Shown piece by piece: positions 17,190 to 26,661 of a stretch of DNA of 64,000 nucleotides. Position numbers and translations under genes: made by a program. Below the pieces are notes generated by a model that did not search any database, had not been told where the DNA came from, and saw only the letters and a program-made list of their open reading frames with translations. Positions within the stretch are counted from its first letter, which is position 1. Each line of letters starts with the position of its first letter. Location of the stretch: positions 1 through 64,000 of the forward strand of contig NZ_PJIK01000006.1 of the NCBI RefSeq assembly GCF_002929275.1, written 5' to 3'. Source of the DNA: Arthrobacter sp. ZGTC131 (GTDB taxonomy: Bacteria; Actinomycetota; Actinomycetes; Actinomycetales; Micrococcaceae).

Positions 17190-18407
17190 TCACTCGTGTG
17201 CGGAAAGAGTCTTTTCCCTGTCCTCGAAGACCTGTTCACCCGGGCCGGTGAAGGCACGGGACCGTTCCACAGCTTCGATGGAGCCGGTGAAGAGCTGGGA
17301 ATCGTGGGGGTCGGAGGGCTGCCGGGGATGGGCGTCCAGCTGCGGCCGCTGCAATGGCGAGGGCCGTACCTCAGCGGAACTAATGGTCTCCCAGCGCAGG
17401 TGGGGGAGGGCCTGCGGATGGTGCTGCTGCAGGAATCCGACCAGTTCTTCCCTGATGAGGCAGCGCAGGTCGAACAATGCCGCGCTGTCCGCGGCGCTGA
17501 CCAGGATCCGCACGCGGACGAAGCCGCTGGTGGCATCGGTGACCTGGAGGATTCCCACGCGTTCGTCCCAGAGCTCCGTGCCGGCCAGCAGCGACTTGAG
17601 CTCGGTGCGCATGGCCTCCACCGGCGCGCGCCAGTCGAGGTCGAACTCCACGGTGCCCATGACTTCGGAGCGGCGGCGCGTCCAGTTTTCGAAGGGGGTG
17701 GTTGTGAAGTACGTGGAGGGCAGGATGAGCCGGCGGTCGTCCCAGATGTGGACCACCACGTAGGTCAGCGTGATTTCTTCGATCCGGCCCCATTCCTTCT
17801 GCACCACCACGACGTCGTCCACGCGGATGGCGTCGGTGAAGGCAAGCTGGACCCCGGCAAAGACGTTGACCAGGGCTGACTGCACGGCCAGCCCGGCCAC
17901 GATGGAGAGCAGCCCGGCCGACGCCAGGATGCCTGCGCCAAGGGCGCGGACGTCGGGGAAGGTGAGTAGCGTGATGCCGAAGGCAAGGATCACGATCAGG
18001 GCGATGCCGACGCGCCGCGCGAGGATCACCTGGGTGCGGAGCCGACGGGCGCGGCGGTTGTCTGCCACGTCCACGCTGTAGTGCGTGAGCATGAGCGCTT
18101 CGATGATCATCAGGATGGCCACTGCCAGCCAGGCAACGGAGGCGATGAGTGCGATCAGCAGGACGTGGTCCACATTTCTGCGCCACTCGGCATCCTCCGT
18201 GGTCAGCGCCAGGGCGATCCGGACGCCGATGAGGCACAGGGTCAGGCGAAGCGGAACCCGCCCCATCCGGGACGTTTCGCGGAGCGCGGTGAGCCTGCGG
18301 TTGAGCCGGACGAGAACCCGGCGGAGGAGCCACGAGAGGAAAAGTCCTGCGGCCACGGCAATGGCGATTGCGAGAAAGGGCATTGCTTGGTCTAGGAGGT
18401 CTGGCAT
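17190..18407 (-). CDS. MscS-family mechanosensitive ion channel
   Basis: A 405-residue membrane protein. An N-terminal helix (PFLAIAIAVAAGLFLSWLL), two to three more helices, then the pore-lining helix and MscS middle domain: ILASAGLLSIVAGLAVQSAL, NVFAGVQLAFTDAIRVDDVV, GRIEEITLTYVVVHIWDDRR and LILPSTYFTTTPFENWTRR are all characteristic. The cytoplasmic C-terminal domain runs to about residue 335, with a ~70-residue hydrophilic tail. It should release osmolytes on hypo-osmotic shock. GAGG lies 7 bases before ATG 18407. Confidence 0.92.
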   Translation of the reverse strand: MPDLLDQAMPFLAIAIAVAAGLFLSWLLRRVLVRLNRRLTALRETSRMGRVPLRLTLCLIGVRIALALTTEDAEWRRNVDHVLLIALIASVAWLAVAILMIIEALMLTHYSVDVADNRRARRLRTQVILARRVGIALIVILAFGITLLTFPDVRALGAGILASAGLLSIVAGLAVQSALVNVFAGVQLAFTDAIRVDDVVVVQKEWGRIEEITLTYVVVHIWDDRRLILPSTYFTTTPFENWTRRRSEVMGTVEFDLDWRAPVEAMRTELKSLLAGTELWDERVGILQVTDATSGFVRVRILVSAADSAALFDLRCLIREELVGFLQQHHPQALPHLRWETISSAEVRPSPLQRPQLDAHPRQPSDPHDSQLFTGSIEAVERSRAFTGPGEQVFEDREKTLSAHE

Positions 18408-18572
18408 GTCTTAACCTCTATCAACCTTCGCCGCGGCCCTGAAATCGAGCCTTGAACGAACCCCCCTTCGTTATGCGGGCAACGCTTTGGATTCAGTAGG
18501 CTTCTGTCTCTTTCCGAATCGATGGATAAACCTCCAGAATTGGGAGCACCGTTCGCATCTCAAGGAGGAGCT

Positions 18573-19331
18573 TTGCGTCATTTAGGGAATTTGTCAGGGG
18601 CCGCGGTTGTGGCTGCCGTCGTTATTACGCTGTCCGGCTGCGGGCCGGCCTCGCCCGGGGCCGGAGAGACGGTGTCGCCAACCGTTTCGCCGGGCGCTTC
18701 CGATTCCACCACCTCGCCGGGGACCGGGTCCCAACCGGCGACCGACAGCCCGGCGTCCGCCAGCGCCTCGGGCTCGGCGACCCTGCCGGCGGGCTGGAAG
18801 ACGTTCACGACGTCCGATGGCGAGTTATCGTTTGACCACCCGTCCGAGTGGAGCATCAAGGACCCTGCGGGCGCCACTCCGCAGGGCGGCGGCGTGTTCG
18901 TGGAGGTTAAGAACCCGGCGGGCAAGTCGATGGCAACATTGCGCACCAACATGGTCACCGGCGCGGAATGCACCACGAAGCAGCCGTACGGCATGCTCGA
19001 TTCCGAGCCGCTGCCTGCCCTCAAGCAGTCAGGCAGCACGCCGCGGTTCACCTTCGAATCCAGGCAGGACAGTACCGCAACCGACCCTGCGAAAATGACC
19101 GTGCTGGCCTACGGCATAACGTCGGCGCCGGAACCCACCGGGCCCACGGCCTGTCCGATCTTCCACTTCTTCACTTGGCCGCCGAGCGGGGCGATGTTCG
19201 GCGGTGTCTACAACCCTTTTGACACGACGCCGGGCAACGCGCCCAACGTGGACACGCCCGAGGCATACATGGGTACGCCTGAATACAAGAACATCCGGGC
19301 CATGATCACGTCGCTTCGCCCGGCAAGCTAG
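18573..19331 (+). CDS. hypothetical lipoprotein
   Basis: A 252-residue lipoprotein with a TTG start. The signal peptide [20 protein letters not shown] ends in the lipobox LSGC, so Cys ~25 is the lipidated residue. A Ser/Thr/Pro-rich stalk (to about residue 70) is followed by a globular domain beginning [20 protein letters not shown], a layout seen in actinobacterial surface lipoproteins. The TTG at 18573 is preferred over an upstream ATG because AAGGAGG precedes it and the signal peptide begins there. Its substrate or partner is unknown. Confidence 0.8.
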   Translation: MRHLGNLSGAAVVAAVVITLSGCGPASPGAGETVSPTVSPGASDSTTSPGTGSQPATDSPASASASGSATLPAGWKTFTTSDGELSFDHPSEWSIKDPAGATPQGGGVFVEVKNPAGKSMATLRTNMVTGAECTTKQPYGMLDSEPLPALKQSGSTPRFTFESRQDSTATDPAKMTVLAYGITSAPEPTGPTACPIFHFFTWPPSGAMFGGVYNPFDTTPGNAPNVDTPEAYMGTPEYKNIRAMITSLRPAS

Positions 19332-19371
19332 TCCTTGCTGGTCAAGCCTGTCGAGACCCCGGCGCCGGCGC

Positions 19372-19377
19372 TACATT
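19372..19377 (+). promoter_or_regulatory. -10 element of acyP, leaderless
   Basis: TACATT ends at 19377, so transcription should begin at 19384, the A of the acylphosphatase ATG. No Shine-Dalgarno is present. Confidence 0.5.
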
Positions 19378-19383
19378 GGATCC

Positions 19384-19686
19384 ATGACTGACTCCAAGGC
19401 TTCAGAACCGGCCATTGTCCGTCTCACCGCCCGCGTCACGGGCATGGTCCAGGGCGTCGGCTTCCGCTACTGGACGGCCCGGAAAGCCGACGAACTGGGC
19501 CTCACCGGCGCGGTGAGGAACGACGACGACGGCGCGGTTTCCCTTGTGGTGGAGGGTCCGCAGCCGGACATCATCGAATTCCGGCGCTGGCTGAGCTCAC
19601 CGCAGGCGCCGGGCCAGGTTGCGCACGTGGACGAGAGGATGTCGCCTGCGGAGGGCGGCTTCAAGAGCTTTCAGGTGGTCGGCTGA
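19384..19686 (+). CDS. acyP: acylphosphatase
   Basis: A 100-residue protein with the full acylphosphatase signature: [20 protein letters not shown] carries the catalytic Arg (GFRYW) in the phosphate-binding loop, and [18 protein letters not shown] contains the catalytic Asn. It hydrolyses carboxyl-phosphate bonds such as acetyl phosphate in the cytoplasm. Its last codons and stop lie inside an 18-bp tandem repeat shared with the next, convergent gene. Confidence 0.95.
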   Translation: MTDSKASEPAIVRLTARVTGMVQGVGFRYWTARKADELGLTGAVRNDDDGAVSLVVEGPQPDIIEFRRWLSSPQAPGQVAHVDERMSPAEGGFKSFQVVG

Positions 19687-19771
19687 GTGCAGGTTGGCAG
19701 TTAAGCGCGCGTGGTTGGCTGAGCGCAGGTGGTCAGCTGAGCGCACGTGGTTGGCTGGGCGGCCGCGGGCT
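19682..19771. repeat. 18-bp minisatellite spanning two convergent gene ends
   Basis: Five consecutive 18-base units resembling gctgagcgcaggtggttg start at 19682, 19700, 19718, 19736 and 19754 (the last is divergent). The acyP TGA (19684-19686) lies in unit 1 and the helicase stop (19733-19735, read on the minus strand) in unit 3. The sequence before unit 1, CAGGTGGTCG inside acyP, matches the unit's second half. Confidence 0.85.
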
Positions 19772-22700
19772 GAGCCCAATGAACGCGCCGAGCTCCTCCA
19801 GCGCCGACGGCCTGGTGGGCATGTAGTTGGTCAATTCGGGGGAGCGGACGATCACCGCACGCCATTGGCCCCGCGAAACAGCTACGTTGATGCGGTTGCG
19901 GTTCAGCAGGAATTCAGCTCCGCGCGGTGCCTCGGCAATGGCAGAGCATGCCATGGACACGAGCACCACGGGCGCCTCCTGGCCTTGGAACTTGTCCACC
20001 GTGCCCACCCGCACGTCCGCGAGCCCGGCGTGGTCGAGGGCGTGCCGGATTGCCTGCACCTGGGCGTTGTAGGCGGCCACGACGAGGATGTCGTTCGGTT
20101 CCAGCCGGCGCACGGGCTCATCCCTGCCCGGCGTCCATTTGAGCCCGATGTGGTCATTTGCCTGCCGCACGATCATCGCGGCTTCCTCACCTGAGCTGGT
20201 GGTGTTGCCGCTGTGCTCAACAAGCACCGTTTCCACTCCGGCCGGAGCCCCGTCCAGCTGGCGCAATGACGCTGCCGGAGCTGACTCCAGCTTGGCGTCG
20301 TAGCTCAGCTGGGACACCGCCTTGCACAGCTGGGGGTGCATCCGCCAGGAATCGGCAAGGAAATAGCCCAGCTCGGCAGGCATGGTGGCGTGTCCGGCGG
20401 ACAGCCAGCCGAGCGCCGACTCGTCAACCGGCTGGGGATGGGACCCTTGGGTGACCTGAGGCAGTTGCTGCGGGTCGCCGAGCAGCAGCAGGCGCTTTGC
20501 GGACCTGGCCACCGCAAGCGTGTTGGCCAGCGAGTACTGCCCGGCCTCGTCAATCACCAGGAGGTCCAGCGATCCGGCCGGCACGCACTTGCCGGTCATG
20601 GTCCATGCCGTCCCACCGATGAGGCAACCGCCCTGACCGTCCAGGAGGCGGACGATGTCGTCGTCGGCTGTATGCGTCCACGGAACGTCGTGCGGCTGCG
20701 CCAGCCGTTTGGCCACAACCCGTGGATCCACGCCGGCCTTCTCGATGGCGGTGCAGAGCATGTTCTCGACGACGGCGTGTGACTGGGCAACGACGCCCAC
20801 CTTCCACCCGCGGCGAACCAGGCGGGCGATGACGTGCGAGCCGACGTGCGTCTTGCCGGTGCCCGGCGGTCCCTGGACGGCGAGGTAGGAACTGTCCAGA
20901 TCTTCCAGCGCACTGGTGATGGCGGAGGCGTAGTCGGCGTAGCCGGAGGCATCGTGCGTCACCGGCGGGAGTGTTGGCAGCGCAGCCAGCCGAGGGGGCA
21001 CTCGGCGAAGGATGTCGACCCCGGCGTGGTTGGGCAGCGACGGGAGAGTGGCGCCGACGAGCTGGGCGAGCTCGGCCAGGGCCGCTTCAATGCTCGCGGT
21101 GGGGATGGGCCGGTCGGGGGTCAGCGCCATCGGAAGCTGGAAGTACGGCGGGACCCGTCCGGAAGATTTCTCCGTGAGGGTGATGACGGTCTTGCCTGGT
21201 AGATCTGGATGGTCCTCGACCGCCTCTACGACGGTGCCGAAGATTCCGTCCCGGGAGAGTGCCTCCCTCGCGATTCCGGCCTGCGGCGTGCCATCAGCGG
21301 CGAGCCCGATGCCGTGAGCTGCGGGCCGCGGCGTGCGTCCGCCGTCGACGTCTCCGAGGCCGTCAGGCAGGGGGTCCTCGAACATGCGGAACCACGTGGA
21401 GCCGGCACGGAACTCGGAGGCCTCGCTCATGACTCCGGTGAGCCGCAGCGTCCTGGATTCCGTGCGGGCACGGGCCGTGGGCGGCGCCCAGTCCGACAGC
21501 ACCTCAGCCGAGTCGACGATGAAGACGTTCCGCTGGTCCGACCATCTGTCCACCTCGGATTCCAAGCGGTCGAAGTGCTCCCACCAGAACTGCTTGCGCT
21601 CCCGGCGGTGGTAGCCCGTGGCCGCCGCAACCATAGCCACGGCTTGCTCGTCGGCCGTAAGCTCCCGGGTGTCCGGGACGGCGTCCAGGTACGCACGCAG
21701 GCGTTCCTCCTCGGCGGATGGCTCGGCGTCGGGCTCTATGGCGGTGATCTCCGGCGAGGAAAACGCCGCCTGGTCGGCAGCAGCATCCCCGGCAGCAGCC
21801 GCCGCGACAGCAGCCCCCGCGATATCACTAGGGACGGCGCCGGCGGCGACGGCAGGCGGCAGGCCCTGCAGGCGCAGTTCCAGCAGCCAGGCGCGGAGGC
21901 GCAGCGTGGAGAGGCAGTCGTACTCGTTGTAGTCGGAGATGGACGCGAGTATGGCAGCGGCCTCCGCTTGGGTCCCCGGTCCGCCGTCGCGCGCGGTGCA
22001 GTACGCCGCATAGGCAACCACGGAGGCGCCGGCGTCCTTGACGTCTCCGGACCGCAGGTTGTTGCCCATGTACAGCGGCTCGAGTTTCTTGATGGAGTAG
22101 GAGGCCTCGGAGATTCTCAGCGAGTGCCGCACCGTGGCGTAAAGATCCACGAGCAACCCTTCGCGAAGCCAGCTGTCCACGATGTCCTCACCGGCGACGT
22201 GGGTTAGCGAGAGATTCCGAAGCGCCGTCTTCTCGTAGGGGGCGTAGTGGTAGACGTGCATGTCCGGGTACCTCGCCCGGCGCTGTTCCACATAGGCGAG
22301 GAAATCAAGAAAAGCCTGCCTCTCGCCTGCACGGGAGTGTGCCCAGAAGGGCCGGAACGTCGGCTTGGCACCGGGAGGGTCGCCGGGCAGCGGTGCCTCG
22401 ATGACGCCGAACAGGTATTCCAGCCCCCATTGACCCGTGGCGGGATCCTGCCACAGCGGATCGCCCTCGAAATCGAAGAAGATGTCCCCTTCGCTGGGCT
22501 CGGGGATGCTGGCCAGAGCGTTGTCCGCGAGCACTTTGTAGGTGACCGTGTGCTGCTCGCCGTCTTTGACGAAGGTGCGGGAGCCGTCCGGATCCTCGCG
22601 GCCGGTCTGCATCCTGGCCTGATCGCGCAGGCGGCGCCTGGATCCCGTGGCCAGCTCTTGGGGGAGCTCGGCGAGGGCATCGATGGTGGTGACGGCGTCG

Positions 22701-23509
22701 GCTATGAGCTTCTTCCGCTGCACCGAGGTCATGCCCGCCACCATGAGCAGATCACGGTGCTCGGCCACCTGCTGGGCGCAGTAGTCGCACCTGCCGCAGT
22801 GGCCGATGCCTGGCTGCTGCCACCTCACCGGCGTATCCGCGGCGCGGTGGGCTGCCGTCAGATCGCGGAACCGGATTCGGCGCTCGCGGTATACCGGAAG
22901 CAGGTCGGCGAGTGAGTGGATGCTGTGTTTGAGGTTGCCGAGAACCAGCGTGACATGCGGCGCCGGGGTGAGCCCGAGCTGGATCAGCTGGTCGCCGTAA
23001 GCGGCCAGCTGCAATAGGGCGCCCACCTTGGCGTGCCGGGCCAGCTTGGTGTCCCACACTGCATAACGGCCGGCGGGGTCTACGGCGGCGCTGCCCTCCT
23101 TGATCAGGAAGTCCGCATAGCCCAGGAATTCGCCGTCGAAAAAGGTTGCCTGGAAGACGACGTCAGCACCTGCATGGAGCGCGGCAGCTGTCTCCTGGTG
23201 TTTGCTCGTCAGATCGGTGCGGTCAGTGGTTCCGCGTTCCACGGAGTAAACCCCCGTGCCGCGCGAAGCATCCCAGTCGCCGTACTCGGCGATGAGGCCT
23301 GCCAATACCTTGTGCTCGTGGCGATCGCCCAGCTTTCCGGCGCGCGCCTGCATCTCGTCGGCGGGAAACTCGGCCTTGGGGGAGCGTCCCAGCTTCTCGT
23401 CGAGGATCCGGAGCGTGCGGTATTCGCACTCGCTGGCGGCCACAAGGTCGCTTGCCGAGAACACCAGATCAGCGGGTGCTCCCGGCGTAACAGGATCGAG
23501 CAGGAACAT
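19733..23509 (-). CDS. TM0106-family RecB-like nuclease fused to UPF1-type helicase
   Basis: A 1258-residue protein. The N-terminal third is a RecB-like nuclease of the TM0106 type: AASECEYRTLRILDEKLG, GYADFLIKEGS, VWDTKLARHAKVGALLQLAAY (Asp/Lys active site) and a cysteine cluster GHCGRCDYC for a 4Fe-4S. A middle RNase H-like segment begins DIFFDFEGDPL. The C-terminal part is an SF1/UPF1-like helicase: QGPPGTGKTHVGSHV (Walker A), LLVIDEAGQYS (Walker B), LLLLGDPQQLPQV and VGTVDKFQGQEAPVVLVSMA. It probably unwinds and cleaves nucleic acid; the pathway is unknown. Alanine-rich insertions occur near residue 570. The start at ATG 23509 is supported by length and homology. Confidence 0.9.
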   Translation of the reverse strand: MFLLDPVTPGAPADLVFSASDLVAASECEYRTLRILDEKLGRSPKAEFPADEMQARAGKLGDRHEHKVLAGLIAEYGDWDASRGTGVYSVERGTTDRTDLTSKHQETAAALHAGADVVFQATFFDGEFLGYADFLIKEGSAAVDPAGRYAVWDTKLARHAKVGALLQLAAYGDQLIQLGLTPAPHVTLVLGNLKHSIHSLADLLPVYRERRIRFRDLTAAHRAADTPVRWQQPGIGHCGRCDYCAQQVAEHRDLLMVAGMTSVQRKKLIADAVTTIDALAELPQELATGSRRRLRDQARMQTGREDPDGSRTFVKDGEQHTVTYKVLADNALASIPEPSEGDIFFDFEGDPLWQDPATGQWGLEYLFGVIEAPLPGDPPGAKPTFRPFWAHSRAGERQAFLDFLAYVEQRRARYPDMHVYHYAPYEKTALRNLSLTHVAGEDIVDSWLREGLLVDLYATVRHSLRISEASYSIKKLEPLYMGNNLRSGDVKDAGASVVAYAAYCTARDGGPGTQAEAAAILASISDYNEYDCLSTLRLRAWLLELRLQGLPPAVAAGAVPSDIAGAAVAAAAAGDAAADQAAFSSPEITAIEPDAEPSAEEERLRAYLDAVPDTRELTADEQAVAMVAAATGYHRRERKQFWWEHFDRLESEVDRWSDQRNVFIVDSAEVLSDWAPPTARARTESRTLRLTGVMSEASEFRAGSTWFRMFEDPLPDGLGDVDGGRTPRPAAHGIGLAADGTPQAGIAREALSRDGIFGTVVEAVEDHPDLPGKTVITLTEKSSGRVPPYFQLPMALTPDRPIPTASIEAALAELAQLVGATLPSLPNHAGVDILRRVPPRLAALPTLPPVTHDASGYADYASAITSALEDLDSSYLAVQGPPGTGKTHVGSHVIARLVRRGWKVGVVAQSHAVVENMLCTAIEKAGVDPRVVAKRLAQPHDVPWTHTADDDIVRLLDGQGGCLIGGTAWTMTGKCVPAGSLDLLVIDEAGQYSLANTLAVARSAKRLLLLGDPQQLPQVTQGSHPQPVDESALGWLSAGHATMPAELGYFLADSWRMHPQLCKAVSQLSYDAKLESAPAASLRQLDGAPAGVETVLVEHSGNTTSSGEEAAMIVRQANDHIGLKWTPGRDEPVRRLEPNDILVVAAYNAQVQAIRHALDHAGLADVRVGTVDKFQGQEAPVVLVSMACSAIAEAPRGAEFLLNRNRINVAVSRGQWRAVIVRSPELTNYMPTRPSALEELGAFIGLSPRPPSQPRALS

Positions 23510-23646
23510 GGGGCCTCCCCATTGGCAGCCTCGCTCCGGGACGGTTTCCCGGTGCGCTGATTCGAATCTAGCAAGAGGCTATGACATTAAAGGCGATGCC
23601 AATGAAGAACCCAGGGTGCCTGCGTTTGTTGAGGATGCCTGAGGGT

Positions 23647-23931
23647 TTACGTGTGGGCGTAGGTGAGGCAGTCGGCGTTGTCAGGACCCGGACCCACATG
23701 GACTTCCGGGGCGTTGCACATCAGGTGGTCGTTGTGGACGCACTCCGAGCGCTGGCAGGCCCCGACATTGGCGAGGACCTTGGGCAGGCCGCCGTGAATG
23801 CCCGTGTCAATGAAAGTGGCGCAGGACGCGTGGTCGGTGGTGCCGCCAACCGTGATGGCCTCGGCGTTGCAATGAGTGTGGTCGTTGAAGGAACAGTTGG
23901 TGACGCTGCAGTCTGCGACGTGCGTGCTCAT
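23647..23931 (-). CDS. tandem DUF1540 cysteine-rich protein
   Basis: A 94-residue protein with two DUF1540 repeats: DCSVTNCSFNDHTHCNAEAI...CATF and ACQRSECVHNDHLMCNAPEV...CLTY. Each supplies four conserved Cys, so two metal (probably zinc) sites are expected. It has no signal peptide. GGAGG with good spacing precedes ATG 23931. Function is unknown for the family. Confidence 0.88.
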   Translation of the reverse strand: MSTHVADCSVTNCSFNDHTHCNAEAITVGGTTDHASCATFIDTGIHGGLPKVLANVGACQRSECVHNDHLMCNAPEVHVGPGPDNADCLTYAHT

Positions 23932-24297
23932 GGACTTCCTCCGCGATTGAGGCCGCCCGGGCTGGGCGACTCGCTGGTTCCAACGTAGGCCTGTGCGGCG
24001 CAATCAAAAAGACCCAATAGTGTTGCGTATTTATTCGGTTCCGCGCGCCAGTTGCCCGTTGGCCGCCCCGATGGTTCCGGCTCGGCAGCTGCCGATGAGG
24101 TTGCACTATCAGTTCCAGTTTTGATGCCGTAGACCTCACGTCCGTAGGAGTCCTAGACTGGCCTAACCCTCTACTGTCCAGGCACTGACGACGGCGTCCG
24201 GCCTGCCGCCGGGACCTGCCCGGGAGGGCGCATCAGATCGCTCATGAATCACCACCGACCCTTCATCGGGGAGGGTCCGTGACGCCAGGAGGAAAAG
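23932..24297. other. divergent intergenic region, DUF1540 and fdhA promoters
   Basis: A 366-base gap between two divergently read genes. The part near 24004-24040 is AT-rich and probably holds the DUF1540 promoter. The fdhA side carries TAGACT near 24153. I see no operator palindrome or riboswitch. Confidence 0.4.
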
Positions 24298-25509
24298 ATG
24301 GAAGGGAACAAAGCCGTTGCCTACAAGGGTCCCGGCAAGGTGGAAATCATTGACATTGACTACCCAAGTTTCGAACTGAAGGACGGGCCGGGCGTTAATC
24401 CGGCCAACGTGGGGCGCCAGGTTCCCCACGGCGCAATTCTGAAGACGGTGGCAACCAACATCTGCGGTTCGGACCAGCACATGGTGCGCGGCCGGACCAC
24501 CGCTCCGCCGGATCTGGTCCTGGGCCACGAGATCACCGGCGAAGTTGTGGAAGTGGGGCCGGGCGTTGAATTCATCAAAGTGGGCGATGTCTGCTCGGTG
24601 CCGTTCAATATCGCCTGCGGCCGCTGCCGGAACTGCAAGGAACGCAAGACCGGCGTCTGCCTCAACGTGAACCCGGACCGTCCGGGGAGCGCGTACGGAT
24701 ACGTGGACATGGGCGGCTGGGTGGGCGGCCAGGCCAACTACGTGCTGGTGCCGTATGCCGACTGGAACCTGCTCAAGTTCCCGGATAAGGACCAGGCCAT
24801 GGAGAAGATCCTTGACCTGGCCATGCTGTCGGATATCTTCCCCACGGGGTATCACGGGGCGGTAAGCGCCAACGTGGGTGTGGGCTCCACGGTGTACATC
24901 GCCGGCGCTGGTCCTGTTGGACTCGCAGCGGCGACCAGCGCGCACCTGCTGGGTGCCGCCGTCGTGATTGTGGGCGATCTGAACAGCGAGCGGCTGGCGC
25001 AGGCCCGCAGCTTCGGCTGCGAAACCGTGGACCTGACCAAGGGCGGCCCGGTCGAGCAGATCGAGCAGATCCTGGGTGTGCCGGAGGTGGACTGCGCCGT
25101 TGACGCCGTGGGCTTCGAGGCGAAGGGCCACGGCCAGGGTGCCAAGGAAGCCCCGGCCACGGTGCTGAATTCGCTGATGGACATCACTGCTGCGGGCGGC
25201 GCGCTGGGCATTCCGGGCCTCTACGTGACCGGTGATCCGGGCGGCATTGACGAGGCCGCGAAGAAGGGATCGTTGAGCCTGAGCCTCGGCACGGGCTGGG
25301 CGAAGTCGCTGAGCTTCACCACCGGGCAGTGTCCGGTGATGAAGTACAACCGGAAACTGATGATGGCCATCCTGCACGACCGCGTCCACATCGCCAAGAA
25401 CGTCAACGCGAAGCCGATCCTCTTGGACGACGCTCCCAAGGGCTACGCAGAGTTCGACGCCGGCGCGGCCACCAAGTATGTCCTGAACCCTAACGGCTAC
25501 CTGAGCTGA
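24298..25509 (+). CDS. fdhA: formaldehyde dehydrogenase, glutathione-independent
   Basis: A 403-residue zinc medium-chain dehydrogenase that closely follows the Pseudomonas putida enzyme: NKAVAYKGPGKVEIIDIDYP, ATNICGSDQHMVRGRTTAPP (catalytic zinc Cys), GHEITGEVVEVGPG, the structural-zinc cysteines in CGRCRNCKERKTGVC, and the VYIAGAGPVGLAAATSAHL Rossmann motif. Loop TSYMD-equivalent and the late SLGTGWAKSLSFTTGQCPVM also match. It should oxidise formaldehyde (or dismutate aldehydes) using bound NAD. AGGAGGAAAAG directly precedes ATG 24298. It stands alone and ends at a strong terminator. Confidence 0.93.
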   Translation: MEGNKAVAYKGPGKVEIIDIDYPSFELKDGPGVNPANVGRQVPHGAILKTVATNICGSDQHMVRGRTTAPPDLVLGHEITGEVVEVGPGVEFIKVGDVCSVPFNIACGRCRNCKERKTGVCLNVNPDRPGSAYGYVDMGGWVGGQANYVLVPYADWNLLKFPDKDQAMEKILDLAMLSDIFPTGYHGAVSANVGVGSTVYIAGAGPVGLAAATSAHLLGAAVVIVGDLNSERLAQARSFGCETVDLTKGGPVEQIEQILGVPEVDCAVDAVGFEAKGHGQGAKEAPATVLNSLMDITAAGGALGIPGLYVTGDPGGIDEAAKKGSLSLSLGTGWAKSLSFTTGQCPVMKYNRKLMMAILHDRVHIAKNVNAKPILLDDAPKGYAEFDAGAATKYVLNPNGYLS

Positions 25510-25593
25510 GGACGTACCCCGAAGGATGATGGGGTGGCGGTCCGAGCGTCGGGTTGCCCGACAGCCGGCCCGCCGCCTCCGCCAGACGCGAAT

Positions 25594-25629
25594 AGCCCTG
25601 CCCCTCCCGAAGGAGTGGCAGGGCTTTTC
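25594..25629 (+). terminator. rho-independent terminator of fdhA
   Basis: AGCCCTGCC...GGCAGGGCT with an inner CTCC/GGAG stem, followed by TTTT. Confidence 0.9.
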
Positions 25630-25722
25630 GCAGCCAACGCACCGGCCGGCGCCCGGCTCTCGCCGCAGGGCGCCGCCCAGCCCGGCGCCCCCACTCGCCG
25701 TAGCTCGCCCGGGACAGCAGAG

Positions 25723-25754
25723 AGCCCCGTACTGCCTTACGGCGATACGGGGCT
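25723..25754. repeat. inverted repeat
   Basis: AGCCCCGTA-c-TGCC and GGCG-a-TACGGGGCT around TTAC. There is no T-run on either side, so it may be a processed or REP-like element rather than a terminator. Confidence 0.6.
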
Positions 25755-26058
25755 GCTCCTAGCGGCAGGACCATCACGGATGGGGGATCGCGGTGGACCT
25801 ATGAATAAGGCTACGGACGTTTCCTGAAAATTAGCTAAGAGTTTGGCGGGCCTGCGGCAGCCTTTCGGGGCGGTCCGGTGCCGGGTGCGGGGACCAACGC
25901 TGGGGCTGCGGGGATCGAGGGGGCCGTGGGGGGCCCACGCGGGGTCGCGGGGGTCAACATTCCCCAGTCTCATGTTGATCCTTGACTTCCCCGGCGTGCC
26001 GAACAAGTGTTGAAATCACATTATTCGGCAGGTTTTTCGACTCTAAGGAGACACGGAC

Positions 26059-26604
26059 ATGACTCTTCCTGCAGGCTTGACCCCCGGCACCTGGACCCTC
26101 GATACGTCCCACAGCGAGATCGGATTTACGGTTCGGCACGCCGGGATCAGCAAAGTCCGTGGGCGGTTCACCGAGGCTACCGCCGAGGCCCACGTGGGTA
26201 ATTCGCTGGCGGCTTCATCGCTGCACGCCACCGTCAAGACTGCCAGCTTCGACTCGGGGGACGCCAACCGCGACGCCCACGTGCGCGGAGCCGATTTCTT
26301 TGACGTCGAGCAATTTCCCGAGATGACGTTCCGGGCAACGAGGGTTGAGGGCGACGGCGAGGACTACACAGTGACGGGGGACCTCACCATCCGGGGCATC
26401 ACCAAGCCGGTGGAACTGGAAGTCGAGTTCACCGGGGTGGCTGTGGATCCGTTCGGTGCCACCCGCGCGGGCTGCGCTGCGGAGGCTGAAATCAGCCGCA
26501 AGGAGTTCGGTCTGACGTGGAACGCCGCGCTGGAGACCGGAGGCTTCCTGGTCAGCGACAAAGTGAAGATCGACATCAATGCGGCGCTGGTCAAGCAGGC
26601 ATAG
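26059..26604 (+). CDS. YceI-family lipocalin-like protein
   Basis: A 181-residue protein with the YceI pattern: TWTLDTSHSEIGFTVRHAGI, KVRGRFTEATAEAHVG, DAHVRGADFFDVEQFPEMTF, DYTVTGDLTIRGITKPVELE, and AEISRKEFGLTWNAALETGG. YceI proteins are beta-barrels that bind polyprenoid-type ligands. No signal peptide is seen, so this copy is cytoplasmic. AAGGAGACACGGAC precedes ATG 26059. It converges on the GntR gene. Confidence 0.93.
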   Translation: MTLPAGLTPGTWTLDTSHSEIGFTVRHAGISKVRGRFTEATAEAHVGNSLAASSLHATVKTASFDSGDANRDAHVRGADFFDVEQFPEMTFRATRVEGDGEDYTVTGDLTIRGITKPVELEVEFTGVAVDPFGATRAGCAAEAEISRKEFGLTWNAALETGGFLVSDKVKIDINAALVKQA

Positions 26605-26661
26605 GGTCGGGCAGGCATAAGGTCACGAACAAACAGGGTCAGGAAGAGCCCCGCACAAGCC

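Larger units (their letters stand above)
25510..26058. other. intergenic region between fdhA and yceI
   Basis: A 549-base gap. It contains the fdhA terminator (25594-25629), a second perfect hairpin (25723-25754), and a G-rich low-complexity stretch near 25880-25960 with repeated GCGGGG. Around 26000-26040 the sequence is AT-richer and likely carries the yceI promoter. No gene is seen. Confidence 0.6.

Noticed and set aside
19682-19771. CRISPR or att site
   Set aside because: An 18-bp tandem array without spacers or integrase; better described as a minisatellite.
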